Counted from the first letter of the stretch, positions 1-9,155 are shown. The stretch is 64,000 nt of DNA from an uncultured Collinsella sp. (GCA_900768795.1 CAAGEH010000006.1:62001-126000), one strand, 5' to 3'. Program-made: numbers and translations. Notes: generated by a model from the letters alone, not told the origin.

Positions 1-1099
1 TGTCCGCAGCGGCGGACGTGCCCGCATCCTCGGGCGCACCGGTTCCCAACAAGAAGAAAACCCCGGGCAGGTGGCGCTGGTAAAATGCGAAATCCTCGGC
101 GATCAGCAGCGGTTTCTCGATAACCTTGAGCTCGGGCAAAACCGATTGGGCGCGCTCGAACAGCGCAAGGTCGTTGTCGACCGGCGGATACCCCTCGGCA
201 AAATCGATGTCGTAGGTGCAACCGACGGCGGCGCACGCCCCATCCAGAGCAGCGCGAAGCCCACTGCGCACGCGCTCGAGCATGCCATCGCTGAACACGC
301 GAACGCTTCCGGCAATGTGCGCCTCCCCTGCCACCGCGTTGCAGACGGTACCTGCCTCGACAAGCCCGAACTTTGCGATGCACGGCTCCTCGGCACCCAG
401 GCGCTCCATCAAATCGCCCTCGGCGACCAAAAAACGGGCGGCAGCGAGCGCCGCATCGTGCGAATCGGCGGCGCGCACGCCCAACGTTTTTGCGATATGG
501 ATGCTTTTGCCATGGATATAGATATGGGTTTCGCTCGAACGTGCCAAAAGCGGACCGGGACGCGACGCGAGCGTGCCGGCAGGAAGATCAGGCCATACGT
601 GGAATCCGAAAATACTCGAGACGCCGAAACGCTCAAAAACGCCGCTCTCGCACACGCGCTTGGCACCGCCCGTGGTCTCTTCTGCCGGCTGAAACACGAA
701 GAGCACGTTATGGGCAAGCGCGTCCGGATTCTCGTGTAACGTGCTGTCCACCCAAACCGCCGCAGCAAGCGCCATCGCCATATGCGCATCGTGCCCGCAG
801 GCATGCATACGACCCGCATGCTCGCTCGCGAACGCGGCACCGGTCGTCTCCTCGATAGGAAGAGCATCCATATCGGAGCGAATAGCTATGGCGTCGTGCG
901 CGTCGGCACCTGCAGCGAAATACGCGCAGGCGCAGCTCTCGCAGGGATGCACGAGCTCGCAGCTGAGCTCGCCCAACACTCCTTCCACATATGCAAGGGT
1001 CTCGGGCAGGTCGTAATCGAGCTCGGGAATCCTATGCAGATCGCGGCGAAAACGGCGCAGCATCGAAAGGTCGCTCGCAGAAGAGGGGGCAGAAGTCAC
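1..1099 (-). CDS. N-acetyl-diaminopimelate deacetylase-like M20 amidohydrolase (3' end outside window)
   Basis: Translated from a GTG at 1099, the frame stays open to the left edge for 366 codons. It shows the M20D signature: RSDMDALP near residues 74-81, RMHACGHDAHM near 97-107 and FQPAEE near 136-141, supplying metal ligands and the catalytic Glu, then a GFHVWPDLPAG segment. The family removes acyl groups from amino-acid amides, including N-acetyl-LL-diaminopimelate. The divergent lysA-dapA-dapB-dapH operon, which contains the matching acetyltransferase, makes the DAP deacetylase role likely; other amidohydrolases such as hippurate hydrolase are possible. An in-frame stop lies eight codons before the GTG, so the start is there or at the ATG at 1063. 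The C-terminus is missing. Confidence 0.82.
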   Translation of the reverse strand, partial: MTSAPSSASDLSMLRRFRRDLHRIPELDYDLPETLAYVEGVLGELSCELVHPCESCACAYFAAGADAHDAIAIRSDMDALPIEETTGAAFASEHAGRMHACGHDAHMAMALAAAVWVDSTLHENPDALAHNVLFVFQPAEETTGGAKRVCESGVFERFGVSSIFGFHVWPDLPAGTLASRPGPLLARSSETHIYIHGKSIHIAKTLGVRAADSHDAALAAARFLVAEGDLMERLGAEEPCIAKFGLVEAGTVCNAVAGEAHIAGSVRVFSDGMLERVRSGLRAALDGACAAVGCTYDIDFAEGYPPVDNDLALFERAQSVLPELKVIEKPLLIAEDFAFYQRHLPGVFFLLGTGAPEDAGTSAAAD

Positions 1100-1159
1100 A
1101 GTAGGTCCAATCGCATGGGTTCAGTGGAGCCGATTATACCGCGCGGCCACGCCATAGCT

Positions 1160-1201
1160 TTGGCGCAGCCATGTCTAAAGCTTTTGCGCAGCCATGTCAA
1201 A
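1160..1201. repeat. Short tandem duplication, period 23 bp
   Basis: GCGCAGCCATGTC occurs at 1163-1175 and again at 1186-1198, each followed by an AAAGC-like segment. It lies between the divergent deacetylase and the lysine riboswitch. Two copies only; probably a local duplication with no evident function. Confidence 0.5.
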
Positions 1202-1315
1202 GCTTTGAGCGCGCTGACAGAAGCAGCCCGCCGACAAGACGATGCAACCGCATGGACATCGCGCAGATACCGTGCATCCGCTCTTGTTAGCTAAAGTGAA
1301 GAGTGGTACCTTTAC

Positions 1316-1482
1316 CTGCATGATAGAGGCGCGGGCACGATGAGGCACGGGCGAGCCGGCAGGCGTCGACCCCGAACCGAGGCGAAACCCGCCGAACTCC
1401 GGAAACCGGGCACGGGAACTGGGGTGGGCCTGCAGGAAATACCTGCAGGACTGTCTGCTTTTTGTAAGCAGGAGCGCTATCC
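1316..1482 (+). ncRNA. Lysine riboswitch (L box) leading the lysA-dap operon
   Basis: The leader carries the conserved L-box landmarks in order: GATAGAGGCGC at 1322-1332, a CGCCGAACTCCGG-type core near 1390, the GGGAACTGGGGTGGGCCTGCAGG segment, CTGTC at 1451-1455 and the closing GGAGCGCTATCC at 1471-1482. GATAG (1322-1326) can pair with CTATC (1477-1481) to close P1. Lysine riboswitches commonly control lysA and dap genes. The 3' strand of P1 is also perfectly complementary to TCCGGATAG at 1535-1543, just before the lysA ribosome binding site, which gives a mutually exclusive second helix. Identified by motif reading, not a covariance search. Confidence 0.87.
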
Positions 1483-1556
1483 GGACGATGTTCCACGCGG
1501 AGCCGCTGGCACCCATGGACGCGAAAGGCGGCGTTCCGGATAGTGAGGTTTTACCA
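1477..1556 (+). promoter_or_regulatory. Riboswitch expression platform
   Basis: CTATCCGGA at 1477-1485 pairs perfectly (9 bp) with TCCGGATAG at 1535-1543. The second strand abuts the lysA Shine-Dalgarno GTGAGG at 1542-1547. No U-tract follows, so control of translation initiation is more plausible than termination; the direction of the switch is inferred. Confidence 0.55.
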
Positions 1557-2902
1557 TGTCGATGACCCCCAGCGAGGTATATGCCGCCAAAAGGCCCTTT
1601 GCCCCCAAGGAGAAACTCGAGGAGATTGCGGCAGCGGTCCCCACTCCGTTCCACCTCTATGATGAGGCGGGCATCCGCCGCAACATGCAAGCCGTACGCG
1701 ATGCGTTCGCATGGAACCCCGGGTTCCGCGAGTACTTCGCCGTCAAGGCAAACCCTAACCCGGCACTTATCTCGATTTTGCACGAGTACGGCTGCGGCTG
1801 CGATTGCTCAAGCTACACCGAGTTGATGGTCGCAAACGCGCTCGGCATAACCGGTCCCGAGATCATGTTCTCGTCGAACGACACACCCGCGGCTGATTTC
1901 AAGCTTGCGCGCGAACTCGGTGCCACCGTCAACTTCGACGATATCAGCCATATCGAGTTCTTCGAGGACGTCGCAGGTCCCATCCCCGAAACCGTGAGCT
2001 GCCGTTTCAACCCCGGTGGGCTCTTTCAACTTGCAAACGGCATCATGGACAACCCGGGCGATTCCAAATACGGCATGACGACCGACCAGCTCTTCGAAGC
2101 ATTTCGCCAACTCCGCGCCAAAGGTGCCAAGAATTTCGGCATCCACGCGTTTTTGGCGAGCAACACAGTCACCAACGACTACTACCCCGCCCTCGCGCGC
2201 ATCCTCTTCAAACTTGCCATCGACCTGCAAAAGGAGACGGGCGCGCATATCGCGTTTATCAATCTGTCGGGTGGCGTGGGCATCGCCTACAAGCCCGAAC
2301 AGACCGCCAATGATATCGCCAAGATCGGCGAGGGCGTCCATAAGGCGTTTGACGAGATTCTTGTTCCCGCAGGCATGGACGACGTCGCCATCTTCACCGA
2401 GATGGGCCGTTTCATGATGGGGCCCTACGGGTGCCTCGTCACGCGTGCCATCCATGAGAAGAAGATCTACAAGGACTACATCGGAGTCGACGCAAGCGCG
2501 GTCGACCTGATTCGTCCCGCCATGTACGGCGCGTACCACCATGTGAGTGTGGTCGGACAGCCCGGCGGCCCCGACAAGTGCGCGGCTCCCGTCACCGACA
2601 CCTATGACGTAACCGGAAACCTCTGCGAGAACAATGACAAGTTCGCCGTGGATCGCGAGCTGCCCCACATCGACATGGGCGACCTGCTCGTTGTCCACGA
2701 CTCGGGCGCGCACGGCTACTCGATGGGCTACAACTACAACGGACGTCTGCGCTCAGCGGAGGTGCTGCTCCACGAGGACGGCAGTTTCGATGTGATTCGA
2801 CGTGCCGAGACCCCTGCCGATTATTTTGCCACGTTCAGTGTGCTTCCCGATATATACACCAAGCTCGTAGGCGCGAGCAAGAACCTATCCGGTATCAAAT
2901 AA
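1556..2902 (+). CDS. lysA: Diaminopimelate decarboxylase
   Basis: Converts meso-diaminopimelate to L-lysine and CO2, the last step of lysine synthesis, using pyridoxal phosphate. At 448 aa it has the fold-III PLP decarboxylase layout: PLP lysine in YFAVKANPNP (K64), a FASxTE-like GCDCSSYTE segment near 80-90, a glycine-rich LSGGVG phosphate-binding stretch near 240, EMGRFMMGPYG near 282-292 and a C-terminal CENND motif matching the CES(G)D active-site element. The ATG at 1556 follows the GTGAGG site of the riboswitch leader. First gene of the operon; dapA follows after 67 bp. Expression is expected to fall when lysine binds the leader. Confidence 0.96.
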   Translation: MSMTPSEVYAAKRPFAPKEKLEEIAAAVPTPFHLYDEAGIRRNMQAVRDAFAWNPGFREYFAVKANPNPALISILHEYGCGCDCSSYTELMVANALGITGPEIMFSSNDTPAADFKLARELGATVNFDDISHIEFFEDVAGPIPETVSCRFNPGGLFQLANGIMDNPGDSKYGMTTDQLFEAFRQLRAKGAKNFGIHAFLASNTVTNDYYPALARILFKLAIDLQKETGAHIAFINLSGGVGIAYKPEQTANDIAKIGEGVHKAFDEILVPAGMDDVAIFTEMGRFMMGPYGCLVTRAIHEKKIYKDYIGVDASAVDLIRPAMYGAYHHVSVVGQPGGPDKCAAPVTDTYDVTGNLCENNDKFAVDRELPHIDMGDLLVVHDSGAHGYSMGYNYNGRLRSAEVLLHEDGSFDVIRRAETPADYFATFSVLPDIYTKLVGASKNLSGIK

Positions 2903-2969
2903 TCGATAGCCTACCTTTCTATCCGTATCGTCTTACGCACATACACATAAGCTGTCAAAGGAGACCAGC

Positions 2970-3860
2970 ATGGATATTAGAGAACTGACCGGTTCCGTCG
3001 TAGCGCTCGTCACGCCTTTCAAAGCAAACGGCAGCGTCGACTTCGATGCGCTTGCGCGCCTCGTGGACTTTCATCTGCAGTCGGGCACGGACGCTATCCT
3101 CACGCTCGGCACCACGGGCGAGAGCGCGACCATGACCGACGAGGAGGACAACTCCGTCGTCGATGCCGTGGTCAAGCAGGTCGCGGGACGCATCCCCGTC
3201 ATCGCAGGTTCGGGCTCCAACTGCACCGCTGCGATGCTCGATAAGTCCCTCACCTACCAGGGCCTCGGTGCCGACGGCCTGCTCCTCATCACGCCGTACT
3301 ACAACAAGTCCAACGAAGAGGGCATCTATCAGCACTTCAAGACCGTTGCCGACGCTGTCGACGTACCCTGCATCCTCTACAACATCCCCGGGCGCTGCGG
3401 ATGCTCCATCAGTGCGCACAACGTCGAGCGCCTGTCCAAACATCCCAACGTCATGGGCATCAAGGAGGCAAGCGGCAGCGTCGCCTATGCCGCAAGCATC
3501 GCACATCTCCTCTCCGATGACTTCCGCATGTTCTCGGGTGAGGATGCGCTCACCGTTCCGCTCATGGCGCTCGGAGCCGTCGGCACCATCAGCGTATGGG
3601 CAGACGTACAGCCGGCACTCGTCCACGAGATGTGCCGGGCATTCCTCGATGGTGACGTAGATCGCGCGCGTCAAATCCAAACCGATGGACAGCCGCTCAT
3701 TTCCGCCCTGTTCAGCGAGGTCAATCCCATTCCCGTTAAAGACGCACTCGCGCAGATGGGCATGCTCGACCTCAACTACCGCCTGCCGCTCTATCCTATG
3801 GCAGACGCCAACCGTAAGAACCTTACCACCGCTTTGAAGGGAGCTGGTGTTCTTGCTTAA
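2970..3860 (+). CDS. dapA: 4-hydroxy-tetrahydrodipicolinate synthase
   Basis: Condenses pyruvate with aspartate semialdehyde, the committed step of the DAP/lysine branch. The 296-aa product has the DHDPS TIM-barrel marks: GTTGES at 47-52, the catalytic tyrosine in ILYNIPGR (Y137) and the Schiff-base lysine in VMGIKEASG (K165). AAAGGAG lies 8 bp before the ATG. It sits between lysA and dapB and its last 14 bp overlap the dapB start, so translation is probably coupled. Confidence 0.97.
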   Translation: MDIRELTGSVVALVTPFKANGSVDFDALARLVDFHLQSGTDAILTLGTTGESATMTDEEDNSVVDAVVKQVAGRIPVIAGSGSNCTAAMLDKSLTYQGLGADGLLLITPYYNKSNEEGIYQHFKTVADAVDVPCILYNIPGRCGCSISAHNVERLSKHPNVMGIKEASGSVAYAASIAHLLSDDFRMFSGEDALTVPLMALGAVGTISVWADVQPALVHEMCRAFLDGDVDRARQIQTDGQPLISALFSEVNPIPVKDALAQMGMLDLNYRLPLYPMADANRKNLTTALKGAGVLA

Positions 3861-4593
3861 GATCGTCATCATGGGAGAGGGCCGCATGGGCACGCTTATG
3901 CGCTCGACCGCCGAAAGCATGCGCGATGCGAACGGCTCGCCCGTATTTGAAGTCGTGGCCCAAATCGGCTTCGACCTGTCGGAGCTCGAGCACGCCCCCG
4001 CCGCAGACGCCATCATCGATTTCTCCAATGTGGTGACGCTCCCCGCCGTTACCGCCTATGTTGAACGCACCGGCGCGGCACTTGTCAGCGGGACCACGGG
4101 GTACAGCGCGGACGACCTCGACCGCATCAAGGCGCTCGGCTCAGCTGCCCGCGTTATGTGGAGCGGCAACTACTCCATCGGCGTGGCGGCGCTTCGTCAT
4201 CTGACCGCCGAAGCAACACGCGAGCTGCCCGGTTTCGATGTCGAAATCTGCGAGACGCACCACAACCAAAAGGTCGACGCGCCGAGCGGCACGGCAAAGA
4301 TGCTGCTCGACGAGGTTTTGACTGCCGAGCCGGACGACGACCACTTTGCTCAATATGGGCGTGAAGGCATGTGCGGCGCACGCGACCCGCGCGAGGTCGG
4401 CATGCACTCCCTGCGCGGCGGTACGGTTGCCGGCGTCCACACGGTAAGCTTCTTCGGCACCGACGAGGAAGTCACGCTAACGCACCGCGCCACGAGCCGT
4501 CAGATCTTCGTTAACGGCGCTTTGGCGGCCGCTCAAAAGCTCGTAAAACTCGAGCCCGGCTTCTATACCTTTGACCAGGTGATGTTCGAGTAA
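3847..4593 (+). CDS. dapB: 4-hydroxy-tetrahydrodipicolinate reductase
   Basis: Reduces the DapA product to tetrahydrodipicolinate with NAD(P)H. The 248-aa protein has an N-terminal nucleotide-binding loop MGEGRMG (9-15), SGTTGYS near 81-87 and the catalytic signature ETHHNQKVDAPSGTA at 136-150. The start used is GTG at 3847, five bases after AAGGGA inside the end of dapA; a TTG two codons later is an alternative. Third gene of the riboswitch-led operon; 107 bp separate it from dapH. Confidence 0.95.
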   Translation: MFLLKIVIMGEGRMGTLMRSTAESMRDANGSPVFEVVAQIGFDLSELEHAPAADAIIDFSNVVTLPAVTAYVERTGAALVSGTTGYSADDLDRIKALGSAARVMWSGNYSIGVAALRHLTAEATRELPGFDVEICETHHNQKVDAPSGTAKMLLDEVLTAEPDDDHFAQYGREGMCGARDPREVGMHSLRGGTVAGVHTVSFFGTDEEVTLTHRATSRQIFVNGALAAAQKLVKLEPGFYTFDQVMFE

Positions 4594-4700
4594 GCGCCCA
4601 TGCGCTGAACGACGGTTGCCAATAGCGTAAGTTGCGCCTCAATCCCCATACCGAAAAAGGGAATTCCCCTTGATTCGGAATCAGATCAGAAAGGAAAGCA

Positions 4701-5420
4701 ATGTCTAACGACACCAACATGGATGCACAGGAGATTATCAACTACATAGCGACGGCTCCTAAAAAGACCCCCGTCAAGGTCCATGTCAGACTCAAAAAGG
4801 ACGCCAAGGTCGACTTCGGCGATGCCCGCGTATACGGAGAAGGCCGCAGCAAAACCGTCTTCGGCGACTGGAAGGAGCTCAAGAACATCCTTGATGCCAA
4901 CACCAAGCGCATCAAGTACTACGACGTCGAAAACGATTGCCGCAACTCAGCCGTTCCCATGCTCGACCTCAAAGACGTCAACGCCCGCATCGAACCGGGC
5001 GCGATCATCCGTGACCGCGTGTCGATTGGCGACCGAGCCGTCATCATGATGGGCGCCATCATCAACATCGGCGCCGTGATCGGCGAGGGTTCCATGATCG
5101 ATATGGGCGCCGTGCTCGGCGGACGCGCGACCGTGGGCAAGAACTGCCATATCGGCGCAGGTACGGTACTTGCCGGCGTTGTCGAGCCCGCAAGCGCCAC
5201 GCCCGTCATCATTGAGGATGACGTGATGATCGGCGCCAATGCCGTGGTTCTCGAGGGCGTGCGCGTGGGCAAGGGCGCGGTCGTCGCCGCCGGTGCCGTC
5301 TGCGTCGAAGATGTTCCCGCCGGCGCGGTTGTTGCCGGCGTTCCCGCTCGTGTCATCAAGATGCGCGACGAGAAGACGAACAGCAAGACTGGCCTCGAGG
5401 AAGGCCTTCGCCAGCTTTAG
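4701..5420 (+). CDS. dapH: Tetrahydrodipicolinate N-acetyltransferase
   Basis: Transfers acetyl from acetyl-CoA to tetrahydrodipicolinate, opening the acetylated DAP route used by Bacillus and relatives. The 239-aa protein has an N-terminal alpha/beta cap and a left-handed beta helix of hexapeptide repeats (roughly residues 95-205, with [18 protein letters not shown] and [15 protein letters not shown] turns) and ends with a VPARVIK segment. Length and N-terminal [21 protein letters not shown] fit DapH rather than the succinyl DapD. AAAGGAAAG precedes the ATG. It is the last gene of the operon; the product would next need an aminotransferase and then the deacetylase encoded divergently at 1-1099. 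Confidence 0.94.
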   Translation: MSNDTNMDAQEIINYIATAPKKTPVKVHVRLKKDAKVDFGDARVYGEGRSKTVFGDWKELKNILDANTKRIKYYDVENDCRNSAVPMLDLKDVNARIEPGAIIRDRVSIGDRAVIMMGAIINIGAVIGEGSMIDMGAVLGGRATVGKNCHIGAGTVLAGVVEPASATPVIIEDDVMIGANAVVLEGVRVGKGAVVAAGAVCVEDVPAGAVVAGVPARVIKMRDEKTNSKTGLEEGLRQL

Positions 5421-5423
5421 AAA

Positions 5424-5449
5424 TTACGCGGTTTCAACAAACCGCGTAA
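5424..5449 (+). terminator. Hairpin after dapH
   Basis: Perfect 11-bp stem TTACGCGGTTT / AAACCGCGTAA with a 4-base loop, four bases after the dapH stop. There is no T-run, so it may be an RNA-stabilising end or a weak terminator. Confidence 0.5.
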
Positions 5450-5464
5450 CGGTATGACGCTGCA

Positions 5465-5562
5465 AACGCCCCAGGGCGGCAATCTGACGTTCAATCGTCG
5501 GTCGCGTACGTTGAAGTACGCTTCCTTCCCCTTTCACGCCAGCTTGCTCGCTCTGGGGCGTT
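5465..5562. repeat. 98-bp element bounded by a 10-bp inverted repeat
   Basis: AACGCCCCAG (5465-5474) and CTGGGGCGTT (5553-5562) are perfect inverted repeats. Inside lie smaller dyads: GACG-TTCAAT-CGTC at about 5487 and CGTAC-GTTGAA-GTACG at about 5506. It fills the convergent gap between dapH and the nucleoid protein gene and looks like a REP/BIME-type intergenic repeat or structured RNA. Only one copy is in the window, so dispersal is untested. Confidence 0.5.
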
Positions 5563-5714
5563 CTCGCTGCGTTGCATCGACCTGCAATATAAAATCGCGC
5601 TTAGCAGGGATTAGTTCCTCTGCCAGCAATTAGCCGTTATCTTTTTCATTTAAAGATGTTTTAGCTGCGGGGCTTCATCCTGTAGTGGATTCATTACGAA
5701 CGAATTACTGCAAG

Positions 5715-6722
5715 CTATCGGTTTTCGATACTCGAAATCTTCTTGAGCTCGATGGAGATAAGACCGTTGGGCTCATTGACGAACTCGATATAGTCCGAAT
5801 TGGAGCCCATTTCCGCAGGGAAGCTAATCTCGATACCCGTATCGGTACGAATCTTGTGATTGCGAACCGCAGCGCGCTCGACCTGCTTGCGCTCCACCGG
5901 TACGCGCTCGGGCATCTTTTCCTCGGTAAGAGCAGCGCGCACGCCGTCTTTGATCACCGGTTCGTCCTCGAACACCTCGTCAACGATGTCCCAGGGCGGC
6001 AATTCCTCGTCGTCTTCTACTTTTTCGGCGACAGCGGCCTTGACCTTAGCGAGCGCGACGGCCGTGTTGGCACCGTGTTCCTCGGCGACCTCCTCTACCA
6101 CGCGGGCAACGGTATCGATGGCCTCTTTTCCCGAAACGCCCGTCTCGCACTGCAACAGCCCTTCCGGAATCAGCATGCGGTCTTCGCCCGCGATCTTACG
6201 CGCCTTGTCCACATAGCCGATTTCCATGGTGCTCGCGCGAACCACACAGTAGCTCTGAACCTTTTGCGATGGGTTGGGCAGGATCGCATAGTGACGCGTG
6301 ATATTTGCCACCCTATTGCCGTCTTGCGTGCCAACTTCGTGCATAAACGCCTGTTTTGACGTAAGGAGCATCACGGCAAACCAACGGACGTCGTCATCAT
6401 CGTCAAAATCTGCCACAAGCACGTCCGTCGACTGCGCCTTGTCCGCACGCGCAAGCTCGTTCGAAATGAATTCGGCAACCTGTTGCGATAGGTCGATGAA
6501 CTCGCGCTCACCGAAGAAATAGTTCTTGAGCTCACCGGCAAACGCAGAATCCTCGGCAAACGTGGCTCGCTTGTTATCGCCGCTCTGACGTGCCCTGCGC
6601 AAATGCGTGGTGACGAACTGACGACAGGCGCGATTATCCTCAAGATCAAGCTCGCATTGGCTAAAAACGTTGACCGCAGATTCAAAATCGAGCACATGCA
6701 GAATCGCATGGTTGATCTTCAT
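5715..6722 (-). CDS. Nucleoid-associated protein, NdpA/YejK (NA37) family
   Basis: A 335-aa cytoplasmic protein with the N-terminal MKINHAILHVLDFES opening typical of the NA37 family, a central YCVVRASTMEIGYVDKARKI region and a C-terminal half ending in ISFPAEMGSNSDYIEFVNEPNGLISIELK, the most conserved part. Family members co-purify with the nucleoid and can appear on mobile elements; biochemical role is unclear. GGGAG precedes the ATG at 6722. Transcribed alone, convergent with dapH. The stretch around residues 215-260 is acidic and poorly conserved. Confidence 0.82.
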   Translation of the reverse strand: MKINHAILHVLDFESAVNVFSQCELDLEDNRACRQFVTTHLRRARQSGDNKRATFAEDSAFAGELKNYFFGEREFIDLSQQVAEFISNELARADKAQSTDVLVADFDDDDDVRWFAVMLLTSKQAFMHEVGTQDGNRVANITRHYAILPNPSQKVQSYCVVRASTMEIGYVDKARKIAGEDRMLIPEGLLQCETGVSGKEAIDTVARVVEEVAEEHGANTAVALAKVKAAVAEKVEDDEELPPWDIVDEVFEDEPVIKDGVRAALTEEKMPERVPVERKQVERAAVRNHKIRTDTGIEISFPAEMGSNSDYIEFVNEPNGLISIELKKISSIENR

Positions 6723-6803
6723 GATATGACTCCCTGTATTGTTTTGGTCTCGTCCCGTATAATCGCACGAGCCTGCTAGGCATTATTTTTTATCGTCGTA
6801 GAA

Positions 6804-8039
6804 CTAGCTCAGATGCTCGCCGACAAGCGAATCAATGAGCTTGACTATCTTTTGATACGAATGCTTACGGTCAAATTCTTCCTCAGCGATACGCCGAGCT
6901 TTTGCACCCATACGGCAGCGTGATTCACAATCGTGAGCTAAGCGTTCAACGGCAACCGCAAGCGCTTCAACGTTCTCGGCTTCAACATTTATGCCAAAGC
7001 CGTCAGAAGCTACCTTCGCCTTAAACTCCGGGCTCTGAGACGTATTGATCATCGGAATGCCCGCAGCAAGATAGTCGCCGATCTTGGTTACGATGCTTTG
7101 TGCCGCCTTGCTAACAAGCGAATTAACGCTGATGTCGGACACCGCCAACCATGCTGCCATGACATCGTAAGGTTGATAGCCCAAGAAATCGACATCAGCG
7201 GAGCACTCTTGAGCAAGATGCTGAAGCTCGTTGCGAGCAGGTCCATCGCCCAACAGTTTCAATTTAATCCGCGAATCGGCCCCCTGAACGCGGGCGATAG
7301 CGCGGATCAGCGTATCCAGATCATAATTTGCACTCATCGTACCTGCGTAAATAAGCCAAATCTCATCACTGGGTTTTTCGATTTTATCCGCATGTTTGGC
7401 AACGCCGGAATCAAATTCATTAAGATCATTGCCAACATAAACCGTAAGCTGAGGAATATCGTGAAGACGGTTTTTAAAGCCTCGACCGGAGTACTCATCA
7501 GAAGTTCCCACGATAGCACTAGCCAGGTTGTAAGCATCGCGCGCTTGTTTTTCAAACGGTGCAAAGAGCAGATCCGAGACGACCGGTACATCAAGCGCGA
7601 CTCTAAATGCTTCGGGCCAAAGGTCATTGACATCAATGACAAAGGGAACCCCGTAACGTTTTGCAACTTCGCCAATAGCGCGCGTGATGTCGTTGGGGGG
7701 AATCTGGCAATAGATCAGGGCATAATCGTGATGCGCTTCAAAATATGCCGCAGCATTGCGGGCAGCCACATGATGCGACCATATACGCTGCGGACACATA
7801 TTTTTAGGGTATCCAGGTTCTGCAATAAACTTGACATCGAAAGCGCGATCGGAATCATCGAAACTCACGGTGTCTCGCTGCTCTTTATCCCAATGCTGAA
7901 AAGTCGACGTGACAAAATCAACGCTATAGCCATGTTGGACAAGCATGTTAGCAAGAAACGTATAACGCGTCGCACCTTTAACCTCGGGCGCGAGCTTGGC
8001 ATCGAGACTAAACACGGCGATACGACCCTGAACGGTCAT
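6804..8039 (-). CDS. Glycosyltransferase family 4
   Basis: A 411-aa GT-B type transferase acting on a nucleotide sugar. An N-terminal domain with ATRYTFLANMLVQHGYSVDFVTS and VPFVIDVNDLWPEAFR is followed by a C-terminal UDP-sugar domain: LIYAGTMSANYDLDTLIRAIARV, KLLGDGPARNELQHLA, and IGDYLAAGIPMINTSQSPEFKAKVASDGFG, where GT4 enzymes place the acidic donor-binding residues. GGAGG lies ahead of the ATG. It follows the family 2 transferase by 30 bp and is probably cotranscribed. Base composition is visibly less GC-rich than the flanks. The acceptor cannot be read; surface polysaccharide or teichoic-type glycan is likely. Confidence 0.88.
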   Translation of the reverse strand: MTVQGRIAVFSLDAKLAPEVKGATRYTFLANMLVQHGYSVDFVTSTFQHWDKEQRDTVSFDDSDRAFDVKFIAEPGYPKNMCPQRIWSHHVAARNAAAYFEAHHDYALIYCQIPPNDITRAIGEVAKRYGVPFVIDVNDLWPEAFRVALDVPVVSDLLFAPFEKQARDAYNLASAIVGTSDEYSGRGFKNRLHDIPQLTVYVGNDLNEFDSGVAKHADKIEKPSDEIWLIYAGTMSANYDLDTLIRAIARVQGADSRIKLKLLGDGPARNELQHLAQECSADVDFLGYQPYDVMAAWLAVSDISVNSLVSKAAQSIVTKIGDYLAAGIPMINTSQSPEFKAKVASDGFGINVEAENVEALAVAVERLAHDCESRCRMGAKARRIAEEEFDRKHSYQKIVKLIDSLVGEHLS

Positions 8040-8069
8040 GAATAAACCTCCAACGAAAGACGCGAGCGC

Positions 8070-9155
8070 CTATTCTCCCTGTTCGAAGCGGCTGAAATAC
8101 ACACCGATCAGCGAACATGCAAAACCGATTCCATTTGTTCGAACAGCATAGATGAAATCCGCGGCACGCGCACGCAGATACGATGCTTTGGAGACAGACG
8201 GGAGCGAACGCGCAGTTAGCTGAGAGTAAAGCTCCAAACGCTCCGGGCTTATATCATCCATCTTCCCAACGACCGCAGGATCCATACGCTCAAAAACACG
8301 TTTAATGAGCTTCAGCTCGTCCTCGTTTTTAAGCGCGCCAGCACTAACCGCATGGGCAACGTAGTTGAAACCGACCACATAGAAGGCATGCAGAATCTCA
8401 AAGTCGGCAACCTGATGAGCATCAACGATGTCGGCCATATCATTCCAACGCGTCAGAGAAAGCACAGTCGTGCGCTTGGCAGATGAAGCGGACGCAAGAT
8501 CTTCGCGATAGCAATAAAAGGCCTTGTCAGTGTATACGATCGTCCGCGCAGACAGCATCGTATCCATCAGAAATGGATTATCGACCCAACCAGCTCCAGG
8601 CTCTTCATGCAAACGAATGTTGTGCGCTTCCAAAAAATCACGACGATACAAAGCCGACCAAATCGAAGGATGATATTGAATTAGTCGGGGAGCCTGAAGA
8701 AGGGTAAATGGTTGTGTCTTAGGCTTGATACGCTTGTAGTACCAACAGTGCAGCCTACGCTCTTTTGGCGTACCAGACATTACAAGACGCCAATAGGATG
8801 ACTTAACGATATCGGGAAAGCCCTTTTTTCGCGCAAGCGAGAACAGTGCGTCGTACATGCCCGGATCAAGATAATCATCCGGTTCAACTATCGCAACGTA
8901 TGTACCGCGCGCCTCATCGAAACCGCGATTAACCGTAGCTCCGTAGCCCTGATTGGGCTTATCGATTACGCGAACGCGCGAATCGAGTTGCTCATGCGAA
9001 CGCATAATAGCAAGCGAATCATCAGTAGATCCGTCATTGATTACAAGAATCTCGAGCGCAGCCATCGTGTTCTTCTCGATACTTGCCAGACACTGGTCAA
9101 GATAGTTCGCCGTGTTATAGCACGGAACAACAACAGTCACGTCAATCTCGGGCAT
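8070..9155 (-). CDS. Glycosyltransferase family 2
   Basis: A 361-aa GT-A transferase. The N-terminal catalytic domain shows VVVPCYNTANYLDQCLASI, ILVINDGSTDDS (DGS at 41-43) and the metal-binding EPDDYLDP (91-96). The rest, including AGWVDNPFLMDTMLSA, resembles bacterial polymer-decorating GT2 enzymes. Start at 9155 is supported by AAAGGAAA. First gene of a two-gene unit with the GT4 downstream. No transmembrane tail is evident. Substrate unknown. Confidence 0.9.
   Translation of the reverse strand: MPEIDVTVVVPCYNTANYLDQCLASIEKNTMAALEILVINDGSTDDSLAIMRSHEQLDSRVRVIDKPNQGYGATVNRGFDEARGTYVAIVEPDDYLDPGMYDALFSLARKKGFPDIVKSSYWRLVMSGTPKERRLHCWYYKRIKPKTQPFTLLQAPRLIQYHPSIWSALYRRDFLEAHNIRLHEEPGAGWVDNPFLMDTMLSARTIVYTDKAFYCYREDLASASSAKRTTVLSLTRWNDMADIVDAHQVADFEILHAFYVVGFNYVAHAVSAGALKNEDELKLIKRVFERMDPAVVGKMDDISPERLELYSQLTARSLPSVSKASYLRARAADFIYAVRTNGIGFACSLIGVYFSRFEQGE

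Noticed and set aside
5985..6005. Second copy of the CCCAGGGCGGCAAT segment of the 98-bp intergenic element
   Set aside because: It is inside the nucleoid-protein coding sequence, lacks the inverted partner and matches only about 14 bases; treated as chance.
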